NCBI GenBank assembly: GCA_945870115.1
Contig: CAMBRH010000007.1
Location: forward strand, 1 to 27,514
Direction of reading: 5' to 3'
DNA length: 27,514 nucleotides
Source: Chitinophaga pinensis
GTDB taxonomy: Bacteria > Bacteroidota > Bacteroidia > Flavobacteriales_D > Crocinitomicaceae
The position numbers and the translations under genes are program-made. The notes beneath the pieces were generated by a model. It was not told the origin of the DNA, did no database searches, and saw only the letters and a program-made list of their open reading frames with translations. Positions 1 through 9,700 of the stretch are shown piece after piece; the stretch's first letter is position 1, and every line of letters starts with the position of its first letter.

Positions 1-93
1 ATCTTGAGAAACTAAAAAACCGATATGGAAATTAGCTAAACTTTTGTTTGCTAATGAAAATGTAAATAACAATAAAAATAAAAATTTAATCAT
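1..93 (-). CDS. N-terminus of a secreted protein, cut by the window edge
   Basis: An open frame on the minus strand begins with ATG at 93-91 and runs without a stop to the window edge, giving 31 residues. It starts MIKFLFLLLFTFSLANKSLA, a textbook signal peptide: one Lys, a long hydrophobic core, then a polar stretch ending in a possible signal peptidase I site near residue 20. The mature part visible is only about ten residues, so no family can be named. It lies downstream of the threonine dehydrogenase gene on the same strand but 147 bp away, with promoter-like boxes in between, so it probably has its own promoter. Confidence 0.55.
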   Translation of the reverse strand, partial: MIKFLFLLLFTFSLANKSLANFHIGFLVSQD

Positions 94-186
94 ATTTTCT
101 GATCTTAAAATATTTTTGTAATTTTCTTAATTTCTTCAATTAATGTTGAAATGTACAAACTATTTTTGAAACAACAATAGTTATGC

Positions 187-210
187 CAAATATATTCGTC
201 AAATATATTT
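187..210 (-). promoter_or_regulatory. tandem TATATTTG boxes within an AT-only hairpin
   Basis: Read on the minus strand, TATATTTG occurs twice, at 207-200 and 194-187, 13 bases apart, each matching the Bacteroidota -7 element TAnnTTTG. A TTG at 223-221 is not at a good -33 distance from either box. The same bases form a 9-bp inverted repeat (188-196 with 202-210, loop of five). It may be the promoter of the partial gene at 1-93 or a weak transcript end for the gene above it. All stem pairs are A-T, so structure alone is weak evidence. Confidence 0.3.
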
Positions 211-240
211 ATTTTTTCGACAAATAAAAAATAAATTGAA

Positions 241-1188
241 TTATATCTTTGAAATATCTACATGTCTAAGCATCTCAGAAACCATTTTTTCCAGAGTAAA
301 TTGCTCTCGCCAATTCCAATCATTTTTAGCAAATGAATCATCAATTGAATTTGGCCATGAATCGGCGATTTTTTGTCTAAAATCTTGATTATAAGTGATT
401 TCAAATTCAGAAATGTGTTTTTTAATTTCTTCAGAAAGTGTTTTAGGCGTAAAACTAATTCCTCCTAAATTATAACTAGATCTAATTTTAATATTTTCAA
501 TTGGAGCCTCCATTAATTCAATTGTTGCTCTAATTGCATCTTCCATAAACATCATTGGAAGTTTTGTATTTTCAGATAAAAAAGAAGTATATTTTCCCTC
601 CTTCTTTGCGTGATAAAAAATGTCTACAGCATAATCAGTTGTTCCACCACCAGGCAAACTGGTATAAGAAATTAATCCTGGATAGCGAATGCTTCTCACA
701 TCAACTCCAAAATTATTAAAGTAATACTCACACCATCTTTCACCTGCTTGCTTTGAAATCCCATAAACAGTTGATGGCTCCATAATTGTATATTGAGGCG
801 TTAAATCTTTAGGTGTTGTGGGTCCAAAAACAGCAATTGAACTAGGCCAAAAGATTTTTTTCAAATATCCTTCTTTTGCTAAATCCAAGATTGTGAAAAG
901 TCCTTCCATGTTTAATTTCCACGCAAAATCTGGATTTTTTTCGGCAGTTGCAGAAAGTAAAGCAGCTAAAAGATAAACCTCTGTAATTTTATTTTTGATG
1001 ACATAAGAACTTACTTGTTCTTTATTAAGCACATCCAACTTTGTGTATTCACCACCTAAAAATTGATTATTTTCCATGTCATGGACGTCGGCCGCTATAA
1101 CACATTGAGCGCCAAAACGTTTACGCAATTCAATTACAAGTTCAGTACCAATCTGACCACAAGCTCCAATGAGTAGAATTTTCTTCAT
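241..1188 (-). CDS. tdh: L-threonine 3-dehydrogenase, SDR (epimerase-like) type
   Basis: A 315-residue NAD-dependent epimerase/dehydratase-fold protein. The nucleotide-binding motif GACGQIG is at residues 8-14, the active-site serines at 116-117 and the YxxxK pair at Tyr142/Lys146. The stretches RYPG, PGGGTTDYAV and LPMMFMEDAI are what I associate with the short-chain threonine dehydrogenases of bacteria and animals rather than with sugar-nucleotide epimerases. These oxidise L-threonine to 2-amino-3-ketobutyrate in the cytosol, which a CoA ligase (not in this window) splits to glycine and acetyl-CoA. The gene is divergent from the tyrosine-degradation pair, which fits a catabolic locus. The ATG start lies just before the Rossmann strand, as expected. 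Residual doubt: related epimerases share most motifs. Confidence 0.82.
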   Translation of the reverse strand: MKKILLIGACGQIGTELVIELRKRFGAQCVIAADVHDMENNQFLGGEYTKLDVLNKEQVSSYVIKNKITEVYLLAALLSATAEKNPDFAWKLNMEGLFTILDLAKEGYLKKIFWPSSIAVFGPTTPKDLTPQYTIMEPSTVYGISKQAGERWCEYYFNNFGVDVRSIRYPGLISYTSLPGGGTTDYAVDIFYHAKKEGKYTSFLSENTKLPMMFMEDAIRATIELMEAPIENIKIRSSYNLGGISFTPKTLSEEIKKHISEFEITYNQDFRQKIADSWPNSIDDSFAKNDWNWREQFTLEKMVSEMLRHVDISKI

Positions 1189-1207
1189 TTTTCAAAAAAA
1201 GTTTCAA

Positions 1208-1215
1208 CAAAATTA
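1208..1215 (-). promoter_or_regulatory. candidate -7 box of tdh
   Basis: TAATTTTG on the minus strand, a perfect fit to TAnnTTTG, 19 bp upstream of the tdh start codon. No TTG is visible at the usual -33 distance, so the call rests on one element. Confidence 0.4.
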
Positions 1216-1298
1216 CTATTATAGTTTAAATAATTGATAATACTTTGAAAATGTTTAAATTTTAACGCCTTTTATTTTTAAGTTTCAATGTAAAATCA

Positions 1299-1306
1299 TA
1301 TTTTTG
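1299..1306 (+). promoter_or_regulatory. candidate -7 box of the tyrosine-degradation pair
   Basis: TATTTTTG matches TAnnTTTG. Transcription would begin near 1313, leaving a leader of about 128 nt before the homogentisate dioxygenase start. No clear TTG lies at -33. AT-rich DNA gives such matches by chance. Confidence 0.35.
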
Positions 1307-1327
1307 TCTCAAATAAATTATTAAATA

Positions 1328-1387
1328 ATGAGTTGGAGTGGCTTAAAAGAATTTTTAAATTTCTTAATAAAAAGGAATCCAGAATGA
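1328..1387 (+). other. possible 19-codon leader ORF
   Basis: ATG at 1328 opens a frame encoding MSWSGLKEFLNFLIKRNPE and ending in TGA at 1385-1387, inside the predicted leader of the dioxygenase gene. The peptide is not low complexity and could form a short amphipathic helix. I see no clear ribosome-binding site and no attenuator hairpin. It may be a chance frame, a remnant, or a leader peptide. Confidence 0.15.
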
Positions 1388-1441
1388 ATCTGTCTATTTT
1401 TTTAAACAATTAAGTAGATATTCATTTTAAACAAATAAAAT

Positions 1442-2599
1442 ATGCCAATTTACCATAAATTAGGTTTAATTCCACCAAAAAGACACACTATTTTTGAGAA
1501 TCCAAAAGGTGGGATTTATTACGAACAATTATTTGGTACAGAAGGTTTTAATAGTCATTCTTCCTTGATGTACGAGGTTCATAGACCAACTCAAGTTAAA
1601 GAAATTTTAAAATCATATTCTGTTGCACCAAAAATTGCGATTGATAAAAATATAAAATCTTTGTTATTACAAGGATTTCAAGTTTCGCCTCAGGATGACT
1701 TTTTAGATAGTCGTAAACCAATGCTTTTAAATAGCGATTGCACAATTGGTTTAGCTGCTCCAAAAAAATCTTTGCGTTCTTATTTTTATAAAAATGCGGA
1801 TGCTGATGAGATGATTTTTGTCCATCGAGGAACAGGAACTTTAAGAACTTTTTTAGGAAATATTCCATTTGAATATGGCGATTATTTAATTATTCCTAGG
1901 GGAATGATTTATCAAATTGATTTTGATACGGAAGACAATCGTCTATTGTATGTTGAATCGTTTGCACCTTTTCATACACCATTGCGATACAAAAGTTCTT
2001 CAGGACAATTATTAGAGCATTCACCATTTTGTGAAAGAGATTTTAAATTGCCACAAGATTTAGAAACCTTTGATGAAAAAGGAGATTTTTTAATTAAAGT
2101 TAAAAAAGAAGGAATGATGCATGAAATTATTTATGCCACACATCCTTTTGATGTTATAGGTTGGGATGGTTATAATTTTCCTTATGGTTTTAGCATTCAT
2201 AATTTTGAACCAATAACGGGAAGAGTTCATCAACCACCACCAGTGCATCAGACTTTTGAAACGGCAAGTTTTGTGGTATGTTCTTTTGTACCTAGAATGT
2301 ATGATTATCATCCAAAATCAATCCCAGCACCATATAATCACAGTAATGTTGATAGTGATGAAATGCTATATTATGTAGATGGAGATTTCATGAGTCGAAA
2401 TAACATTGAACAAGGACATATTACTTTACATCCAAAAGGTATTCCTCATGGTCCAGCTCCAGGAGCTTATGAGAGAAGTATTGGTCACACAGAAACACAA
2501 GAATTAGCTGTAATGGTTGATACTTTTAGACCCCTAATGGTTACAGAAGATGCAATGAGAATTGATGACGGAAAGTATTACAAATCATGGGTAGATTAA
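1442..2599 (+). CDS. hmgA: homogentisate 1,2-dioxygenase
   Basis: A 385-residue cupin-fold ring-cleavage enzyme that opens homogentisate to maleylacetoacetate using Fe(II) and oxygen, the step after 4-hydroxyphenylpyruvate dioxygenase. The N-terminus (YHKLGLIPPKRHT) and the C-terminal block YNHSNVDSDEMLYYVDGDFMSR followed by HITLHPKGIPHGPAPG (interrupted by nine residues) are characteristic of the family. His300, Glu307 and His336 are the likely iron ligands by cupin pattern, an assignment made without an alignment. The N-terminal cupin half (residues 115-160) keeps the fold signature but not the metal site. At 385 residues it is of the shorter bacterial type, against about 430-445 for the Pseudomonas/human type. 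It is followed after 30 bp by the gene for the preceding pathway step, so the two are almost surely one operon. Confidence 0.93.
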   Translation: MPIYHKLGLIPPKRHTIFENPKGGIYYEQLFGTEGFNSHSSLMYEVHRPTQVKEILKSYSVAPKIAIDKNIKSLLLQGFQVSPQDDFLDSRKPMLLNSDCTIGLAAPKKSLRSYFYKNADADEMIFVHRGTGTLRTFLGNIPFEYGDYLIIPRGMIYQIDFDTEDNRLLYVESFAPFHTPLRYKSSSGQLLEHSPFCERDFKLPQDLETFDEKGDFLIKVKKEGMMHEIIYATHPFDVIGWDGYNFPYGFSIHNFEPITGRVHQPPPVHQTFETASFVVCSFVPRMYDYHPKSIPAPYNHSNVDSDEMLYYVDGDFMSRNNIEQGHITLHPKGIPHGPAPGAYERSIGHTETQELAVMVDTFRPLMVTEDAMRIDDGKYYKSWVD

Positions 2600-2629
2600 A
2601 ATTCATTTAAAAAATTAATAATAAAAATT

Positions 2630-3790
2630 ATGTCAGAAAATATAAAAAATGTTGAATATGGTTTGGAGAAAATTTTTGAGGGAGCTCAAGATTTCTTGCC
2701 TTTATTAGGAACTGATTACGTAGAGTTTTATGTTGGGAATGCTAAGCAAGCTGCTCATTTCTATAAAACTGCCTTTGGATTTCAATCTCACGCCTACGCC
2801 GGTTTGGAGACAGGATTAAAAGATCGCGTATCTTATGTATTAAAACAAGATAAAATTAGGTTAGTTTTAACTACTGCCTTGACAAGTGATTCACCAATTG
2901 GGGAACATGTAAAAAAACATGGAGACGGTGTTAAAATTGTTGCTTTATGGGTTGAAGATGCTCGTAAATCTTGGGAGGAAACTACAAAAAGAGGTGCAAA
3001 ATCCTATATGGAACCAACAGTTGAGACTGATGAGCACGGAGAAGTTGTTAGAGCAGGAATTTACACGTATGGAGAAACTGTTCACATGTTTGTTGAACGT
3101 AAAAATTACAAAGGAGATTTTCTTCCAGGATTTCAAAAATGGGAAAGTGATTACAATCCAAGTTCTGTGGGCTTAAAATTTATTGACCACATGGTTGGAA
3201 ACGTTGGCTGGGGAGAAATGAATACTTGGGTACAATGGTACGAAGAGGTAATGGGATTTGTAAATTTCCTTTCTTTTGATGACAAACAAATTCACACAGA
3301 ATATTCTGCTTTAATGAGTAAGGTGATGAGCAATGGAAATGGTAGAATTAAATTTCCAATCAACGAACCAGCAAAAGGGAATAAACGTTCACAAATTGAA
3401 GAATATTTAGACTTTTATGAAGGTCCAGGTGTACAACATTTAGCTGTAGCGACTAACGATATTATTCAAACAGTTACTGAATTAAAAGCGAGAGGTGTAG
3501 AATTTCTTCCACCACCACCACAAGCTTATTACGACGAAATTCCTGAAAGATTAGGTGTTCACCGAGATATGATGAAAGAAGATATTAGCTTACTTCAAAA
3601 ATTATCTATTCTTGTAGATGCTGATGAAGATGGTTATTTGTTACAAATTTTCACTAAACCTGTTGAGGATAGACCAACTTTATTTTTTGAAATCATTCAA
3701 AGAATGGGGGCTAAAGGTTTTGGAGCAGGAAATTTCAAAGCACTTTTTGAAAGTATTGAAAGAGAACAAGCGAAAAGAGGAACTCTATAG
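2630..3790 (+). CDS. hppD: 4-hydroxyphenylpyruvate dioxygenase
   Basis: A 386-residue protein of the vicinal-oxygen-chelate superfamily with two similar halves (about 25-160 and 180-360). It converts 4-hydroxyphenylpyruvate to homogentisate with Fe(II), oxygen and CO2 loss, in the cytosol. The three iron ligands of the family can be placed: His187 in FIDHMVGNV, His270 in GVQHLAVATND and Glu354 in LFFEIIQRMG. The near-C-terminal GAGNFKALFESIE segment is also typical. The length is normal. Being second in a two-gene unit with the enzyme for the next step gives strong context. An efficient-looking terminator follows 41 bp after the stop. Transaminase, maleylacetoacetate isomerase and fumarylacetoacetase genes are not in the window. 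Confidence 0.95.
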   Translation: MSENIKNVEYGLEKIFEGAQDFLPLLGTDYVEFYVGNAKQAAHFYKTAFGFQSHAYAGLETGLKDRVSYVLKQDKIRLVLTTALTSDSPIGEHVKKHGDGVKIVALWVEDARKSWEETTKRGAKSYMEPTVETDEHGEVVRAGIYTYGETVHMFVERKNYKGDFLPGFQKWESDYNPSSVGLKFIDHMVGNVGWGEMNTWVQWYEEVMGFVNFLSFDDKQIHTEYSALMSKVMSNGNGRIKFPINEPAKGNKRSQIEEYLDFYEGPGVQHLAVATNDIIQTVTELKARGVEFLPPPPQAYYDEIPERLGVHRDMMKEDISLLQKLSILVDADEDGYLLQIFTKPVEDRPTLFFEIIQRMGAKGFGAGNFKALFESIEREQAKRGTL

Positions 3791-3831
3791 TAGATTGACA
3801 AGCTCTTAAATTTATACTTAATATAATGCTT

Positions 3832-3866
3832 AAAACTCTCCATTTCGATGGAGAGTTTTTTATTTT
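3832..3866 (+). terminator. intrinsic terminator of hmgA-hppD
   Basis: A perfect 12-bp stem (3832-3843 with 3848-3859) closes a TTCG loop and runs into a T-rich tail (3856-3866). The left arm begins AAAA, so on the minus strand the stem also ends in a short U run and may partly serve the convergent M1 peptidase gene, which stops at 3914. Confidence 0.9.
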
Positions 3867-3913
3867 ATTATAACAACTTTTGGTATAATTTTTTATTTTA
3901 AATCATTCTACCT

Positions 3914-6538
3914 TCATTTATCAATCTCAATCAAAAAAGTATTCAAATCAGTCACAATATTTTCTTGTCGTTTTACTTTTTTACGGATTTTATCTGCTTC
4001 AACAAAATCTTTGTTTTTTTCAAAAGCTTCGATTTTCAAATTGCTTTCTTTCAAACTTTCATCAATCATATTTGCTAAGAAACTTACATTTTGTGGCATA
4101 AACATTTTTGTATATGTCCCTCCAATTGCATATTGTTTTTTATAAAGATTAAGAGCTTTTTCTTGTAAGTCAACACTTTGATGTGTCATAAAATAGGAGA
4201 AACCATTCAAACACAAAATTGCATCATATCCAGTAACATTGTTTTCATTCATGATTTTTTCAAAGAATGGAAAATTTTCAGCTGTTCCTTTTGCTGCATA
4301 AATTTGTGCAATTGTTGAGGTTAATTTATTTGATTTCTCGTTTTCTAGACTTTTTGCTTTTTGCATTCCTAGAATCTCATTCTTTTTATTTAGTTCAGAT
4401 AACGCCGTTCCAATTACTAAAAAAGATGAATCTTTTTCGATTGCTGAAATACATAAATCTTGAAAATCCGAGGCTCCCATTTTTTTTGACAAAAAGACTA
4501 AAGCTTCTGCTCTTACAGCCGATTTTTCATCTTTTTTAGCAAATGAAGTTATTTCCTCAATTGCTGAAACTAAATTTTGACCTTCAAGTAATTCTGCTTT
4601 TTCAATAGCAAGTAAGCGAATGTTCCAAAATGGATCATTTAAAGCATCTAAAATCATTTTTTGTGACTCAGTATTTAATGTTTTTGTTCCAGAAATTAAA
4701 GCACTTTTTCTAGCCAAATAACGTTTTCCATTATAATATTGATGCACATACTGAGTTTCAGGTTTTACTTCATCAATGATCCCTAAAGTTGCTTGTTGGT
4801 TGTCAAAAAGCACATTTTTTAACGTTCCTGAAACTGGAAATGAGAAAATATTATCAACTTTGTCAACAATAACTTTATATGAATGCGCTCCCAAATCATC
4901 AAAAACTACAATTTCAATTGGCAATTTGTATAGTGGAACTTTTGAAAAATTTTGATTTTGGTAAATTTTTACTGTAACGGTTTTATTTTCAGCAGAAAAA
5001 ATTTGTTCAACACTTAATTCGGGATGTCCAGATGCTTCAAACCATTGTGAAAAAAACCAATTCAAATCCTGACCAGAAACTTCCTCAAAAGCCAAACGTA
5101 AATGGTGAAATTCAGCTGGCTTATACTGATTTGTTGTTAAATACAGTTTTAATCCTGCAAAAAATGCTTCGTCACCTAAATGTGTTCGCAACATATTCAA
5201 AATTCTTCCGCCTTTATTATAAGAATGTCCGTCAAACATTTGTTCTTTGTCGGCATAATCTCGCCAAATTAAATTGTGATGTCCGCCATTTTCCGCTGAT
5301 TGATAATATCCTTGCTTTTCGTTTTCAGCATTGTAATCAGCTTCATCCAAACCATAACGGTGTTCGTCCCAAAGGTATTGTGAATAATTTGCAAATGATT
5401 CATTCAATGGTAAATTGGACCAAGACTCACAGGTTACCAAATCGCCAAACCAATGGTGAAATAATTCATGTGCGATGGTAGAATTATCGTTTTCATCCAA
5501 TAATTCTCTTTTTGTTTTATACGCATAATCACCAAAAATGACAGCCCCAGTATTTTCCATAGCTCCTGAAACATAATCTCTCACAATGATTTGATTGTAT
5601 TTATCCCAAGGATATTCTACTCCCGTTAAGTCTGAAAAGAATTTTATCATTGCTGGAGTTTCACCAAAAATTGCCTGAGCAGAACTTTCCCATTCTGGTT
5701 CAACATAATAATTAACTTCCATTTTTGAACCATTTTTTCTGGTGTAGGAATCTTTCACAACTTTAAATTCTCCAACTCCCATCATGAACAAATAAGTTGG
5801 ATGTGGTAAATCTTGTTTCCAATGATCTGTTTTTGTTCCGTTTGAATTAATAGTAGATTTTACCAATAATCCATTTGATAATGTGGTATATTTTGAATCA
5901 ACGGTAATGAAAATTTCTTGCGTTGATTTTACGTTTGGTGCATCAATTGTTGGAAACCAAACTGAACTTGATTCTGTTTCTCCCTGCGTCCAAATCTGTG
6001 GCATTACTGATTTATCTTCTCCTTTTGGATTGATGAAATATAATCCTTTATCACTTGTTATAGCATCACTTCCTGAAGTTTTACGCTCATCAGGCTTAGC
6101 AATATAGGAAATTTGAAGTGTATAGATTTCGTTTCTTGTATAAGTTTTATCTAATTTAATTCTCAAGAATAAATTGTCATAAGAAAATTGTAAGGTTTCT
6201 CCATTCATAGTAACAGATTTGATTTCCATTCCTTTTGCATCTAAAATCAAACTATCTGTGGCGTAAAAATGTGGCTTTGCAGTTAGGATTTCTCTTCCAA
6301 TTAATTGAGATTTTTGCCAATCAAAACTGACTGCTAATTGTGTATGAATTAAATCAGTGAAAATCGTTTCTGAAGCATGAAATACTTTTTGTTGCGTTAA
6401 ATTAATTTCAGCTGTATCTGTAAATGTTTGTAGTTCATTCCACATTATTTCTGGAACAATTTCACCAGATTTTTTGGTTTTAGAAGTTCCACAAGAAATT
6501 AAAAAAGAGATAGCTGAAAAGTAAATGAAATATTTCAT
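3914..6538 (-). CDS. M1-family zinc aminopeptidase, lipoprotein
   Basis: An 874-residue gluzincin peptidase. The exopeptidase motif GAMEN is at 325-329, the zinc site HELFH at 357-361 and the third ligand Glu380 in LNESFANY, with the family spacing of 18 residues between. The catalytic base is Glu358. The N-terminus reads FLISCGTS with Cys16 as the lipidation site, so it is predicted to be a membrane-anchored, periplasm- or surface-exposed lipoprotein that trims N-terminal residues from peptides. The N-terminal beta saddle is about 50-240, the thermolysin-like domain about 250-500. After a short beta region, the last 270 residues are alpha-helical and resemble HEAT-type repeats (around 610-720), where ERAP-like members carry a C-terminal helical domain. 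It follows sprA by 212 bp on the same strand; whether it is cotranscribed is unclear. It could be named PepN-like, but I avoid the symbol because the lipoprotein form differs from E. coli PepN. Confidence 0.9.
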   Translation of the reverse strand: MKYFIYFSAISFLISCGTSKTKKSGEIVPEIMWNELQTFTDTAEINLTQQKVFHASETIFTDLIHTQLAVSFDWQKSQLIGREILTAKPHFYATDSLILDAKGMEIKSVTMNGETLQFSYDNLFLRIKLDKTYTRNEIYTLQISYIAKPDERKTSGSDAITSDKGLYFINPKGEDKSVMPQIWTQGETESSSVWFPTIDAPNVKSTQEIFITVDSKYTTLSNGLLVKSTINSNGTKTDHWKQDLPHPTYLFMMGVGEFKVVKDSYTRKNGSKMEVNYYVEPEWESSAQAIFGETPAMIKFFSDLTGVEYPWDKYNQIIVRDYVSGAMENTGAVIFGDYAYKTKRELLDENDNSTIAHELFHHWFGDLVTCESWSNLPLNESFANYSQYLWDEHRYGLDEADYNAENEKQGYYQSAENGGHHNLIWRDYADKEQMFDGHSYNKGGRILNMLRTHLGDEAFFAGLKLYLTTNQYKPAEFHHLRLAFEEVSGQDLNWFFSQWFEASGHPELSVEQIFSAENKTVTVKIYQNQNFSKVPLYKLPIEIVVFDDLGAHSYKVIVDKVDNIFSFPVSGTLKNVLFDNQQATLGIIDEVKPETQYVHQYYNGKRYLARKSALISGTKTLNTESQKMILDALNDPFWNIRLLAIEKAELLEGQNLVSAIEEITSFAKKDEKSAVRAEALVFLSKKMGASDFQDLCISAIEKDSSFLVIGTALSELNKKNEILGMQKAKSLENEKSNKLTSTIAQIYAAKGTAENFPFFEKIMNENNVTGYDAILCLNGFSYFMTHQSVDLQEKALNLYKKQYAIGGTYTKMFMPQNVSFLANMIDESLKESNLKIEAFEKNKDFVEADKIRKKVKRQENIVTDLNTFLIEIDK

Positions 6539-6561
6539 GTTTTTTGAATAAAAATAGACAT

Positions 6562-6602
6562 CAAAAAAACGAAAAAAAAGTGAGAAATGGGCGTTTTTTT
6601 TG
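6562..6602 (-). repeat. inverted repeat in the sprA-peptidase spacer
   Basis: CAAAAAAACG at 6562-6571 pairs with the CGTTTTTTTTG run at 6592-6602 around a 20-nt loop. It lies 24 bp upstream of the M1 peptidase start. With only three G-C pairs it is a poor terminator; it could lie in that gene's leader. The function is unknown. Confidence 0.3.
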
Positions 6603-6690
6603 CTTAAGGTTAAAATTAATGTTGAAAGGAGTGAAATAGTTATGAGTTAAGAACTATGAATGAAGAATTGGAATTTTAAAGTTCTACACC

Positions 6691-6747
6691 TATTTTGTAA
6701 CAAAATAAGAATTAGTCTTATGTCTTAAGTCTTTCAGTCTTAAGTCC
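6691..6747. repeat. hairpin plus GTCTTA-type heptad repeat after sprA
   Basis: A 7-bp stem (TATTTTG at 6691-6697, CAAAATA at 6701-6707) is followed by a stretch at 6715-6747 built from GTCTTAT, GTCTTAA, GTCTTTCA and GTCTTAA units of about seven bases. The first 12 bases (6715-6726) recur exactly in the maeB-ruvA spacer at 14713-14724. No gene occupies 6539-6750. The role is unknown. Confidence 0.5.
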
Positions 6748-6750
6748 ATT

Positions 6751-9700
6751 TTAGAGTCCCGCTAAATTTAATCTAATTTTAATTCCAGCGCTAGTATTTC
6801 CAGTAGGATAAGATGTTGCAATTTTTGGTGTATTAATCACTTGGTCGTAATACAATTGAATCGTTACATTTTGTCCGATGTTATAATCTGCTGAGGATTT
6901 AATTGAAATAACACGTTGACCAGCAGTTGCTTGATTTGTGTTTTCAACAACTTTTCTAACGATGGTAGAATTATCTCTGAAAGAAAAATCAAAGCGCAAA
7001 TTAATATCACTTGGTGGAAATTTATTTAATGCTTTTATTTTTTTGAATTTCACTTTAGAGAATTTGTAACCTGATCCAATAACAATTTCTTTTCCTGAAA
7101 TTTCAGTTAATTGATTATTTGCTAAAGATAAGGTTGCATTTCTGTCCTTTTTAAATTCAAATTTAGTTATCAATCCTTGTCCTTTTACATTCCAAGTTGC
7201 ATCAACACCAATTAAAGGTGAGAAACGCTCAGAGATAGAAATTGATTGCATTTGTCTTCCTGAAATGAAATTATTGTTCAAATCAACCGCTGCAGGATTT
7301 CCATTGTCATCAATTTGGGCATTCAAATTTGTTTGTAAACCTGCGACACTGACAGTTGAAGTATAACCATGTTTTACAACGAAATTTTTGAATATTTTTT
7401 TCGTTTTTTCAAATTTCGTTAAACCATTGTAATTGATAGTCCAATTTGGAAGCGGAACGTTTCTAAATGGATTGATATTTTTTTCATTCACAGTTTTTCC
7501 AGAAAATGAAGTTAAAAATGCTCCAATAACAACTTCTTGCTGCGAACCATCATATCCAGAAAAATAACCTGATCCTATTTCTTGAGAATTTTCATTCAAT
7601 CTTCCTAAAACTCCTGATGCTGCCACTCTATTTGCTCTTAACAAGTCGAATGTTTCGGATTTATATTCTTCTCCAAGTTTTACAAAAGCTGAATTAATGG
7701 AAATTGTTGAATAAGTTAATGTTCCTGTTTCCATTTTACTTTGTGACTCGTATTGCGAAGTCAAATCATTCCAACGGAAAAAATCTGCTGAATTTAAACC
7801 ATAATTTCTATTTAAACTCAATTCAATTGTCAAATCTTTCATTGGTTCAAGCGTTGCTCTTCCAGAAATATTTTGAGAATGCGTAATTGTATGCTGACGA
7901 TTTAAAGAAGGAGTTTGCACTAACCAATTGTTGTCAGCGGCAGTTCTAGCGATATCAAAACCGTTTTCTTTTCCGTAAATATCGTATCCTTGTTTTCCAA
8001 AATTAAATCCAGCAACTGGAGCTGCAAATCCGTTTGAGAAACCTAAATAACGAGTTTCTTGATTAAATCCAGGTAATAAAGTTCCATCATTTAGAACATA
8101 AGTTCCAGAAACATTTCTCACAGACATAACTAATCGACCTAAATATCCAGCAACAGGATGAACCTTTCCTTTTCGTTTTTTCTCAGCTTCTTCCTCGCGT
8201 TTTTTCTTTCTTTCTTCTCTTTTTTCAAGCCTTAATTTCTTTCTTAGCTCTTTTGGAGTCATTTCAGATTCAGGTTTTTCTGGCTCAACTTTTTCATTGG
8301 TCTTTATTGGAACTGTGGTTTTTGGTTTCACTGTTCCTCTTTGTTGTTTTCCGTCATCCAATATTTTTTTGAAAAATGGAACTTTGTTGTATAAAGTTAC
8401 AAAATTCATTTGCGCTGTGAGATTTACAACACGAGAATTTTGAATCACATTTCCGTATTCACTTTGTCCTAGCGGTCCACGTTGCCAATTGTACGTTCCA
8501 CTATATTTTGCATTGGCTGTCACCCAATTTAAGATTGGAATTTTGTCAAATGGAACGTTATAACTAAAATTATAATCGTGTGTATAATCAGTTGTTTTTC
8601 CAAAGGTATTCATTTGAGTACGGATGGAATCTTTGAATAATTTGAAACTATTTGGATCTAATTTTCTATCAACAATTCCGTTTGCTTCATCAAATAATGC
8701 TCTGTTATTTGCATTAAAACCAAATTTCAAATTTTTAGTAATATCATAGCCCAATGTATAAGTTCTATTCCAAAAAAATGATTTTACGTATACTGGAGAA
8801 AACTCATAATCTGGAGCCAAATTATTTCTAATTTTTCGCTCGTTGTAACTTCTTTGTAAATCATTGTTGAATGAAATATTTTTTGGAGTCAAGTATAAAT
8901 TCATGTCACGAACCATTGCCCACCAAGGAGATTTTTGCATGAATTTAACCTTTTTGAATGGCTCAATTGGTTTTGCATTAAACGAATAAGCGTAAGTTAA
9001 TCCACCCTTCCACAATTTTGTTCTATCGTAATCTAAGTTAAAATCGCGTCTTAAATTTTCACTATAAGAATAACTTACGGCAAAATTTGAAATGTCAAAA
9101 AAGTGTGCAGTTGCTCCATCTTTTCTTTCTTTTCTAACATTTGTAAAATTGTATGATTTACGTTCATTTAAATCTTGTCCCAATTGAGCTCTGCGTTTTC
9201 TTTCCACAAGATCTTCGTAATCTTTTAGTTTAATGTCAGGATTAAATGGGTCATATTCTGGGTTGATAACTCCAATTGAATAACCATAAAAGAATGGTAA
9301 CGATAATCTTGCTCTTTTACCTAAAAACTGACCCAATTGCATGTTTGTATTGAAATCAAAATTGATTTGCTCGTTTCTTTGTCTTTCTTGAACACGGCTT
9401 TCAATTGAACCCCAATTTATTCCTTTGTAACTACCAGACATGGAAACATTTGCAAAATCTGCTGCTTGAACTTGCATTCTTGCAACTGCGGCGCTTCCAC
9501 CACCATTTTGGAAATCAGATAAACGTAATTCATTTACCCAAAAAATTCCACATTTTGAAAGTCCATCATCAGCCCAAGCATTGTCATCAGTTTTCTTAGG
9601 ATTACGAATTCCAATCATAATCGTTCTAATTCCTTGTAAATTTGGACTTCCTTTTACCTTTAGTAAACGTTTGGCATTTTCTGGGTCAATCCCAACATAT

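Noticed and set aside
5032..5481. 149-codon plus-strand frame opposite the M1 peptidase gene
   Set aside because: It lies wholly within a well-supported gene, covers the zinc site region in antisense, and its translation has no recognisable motif or signal.
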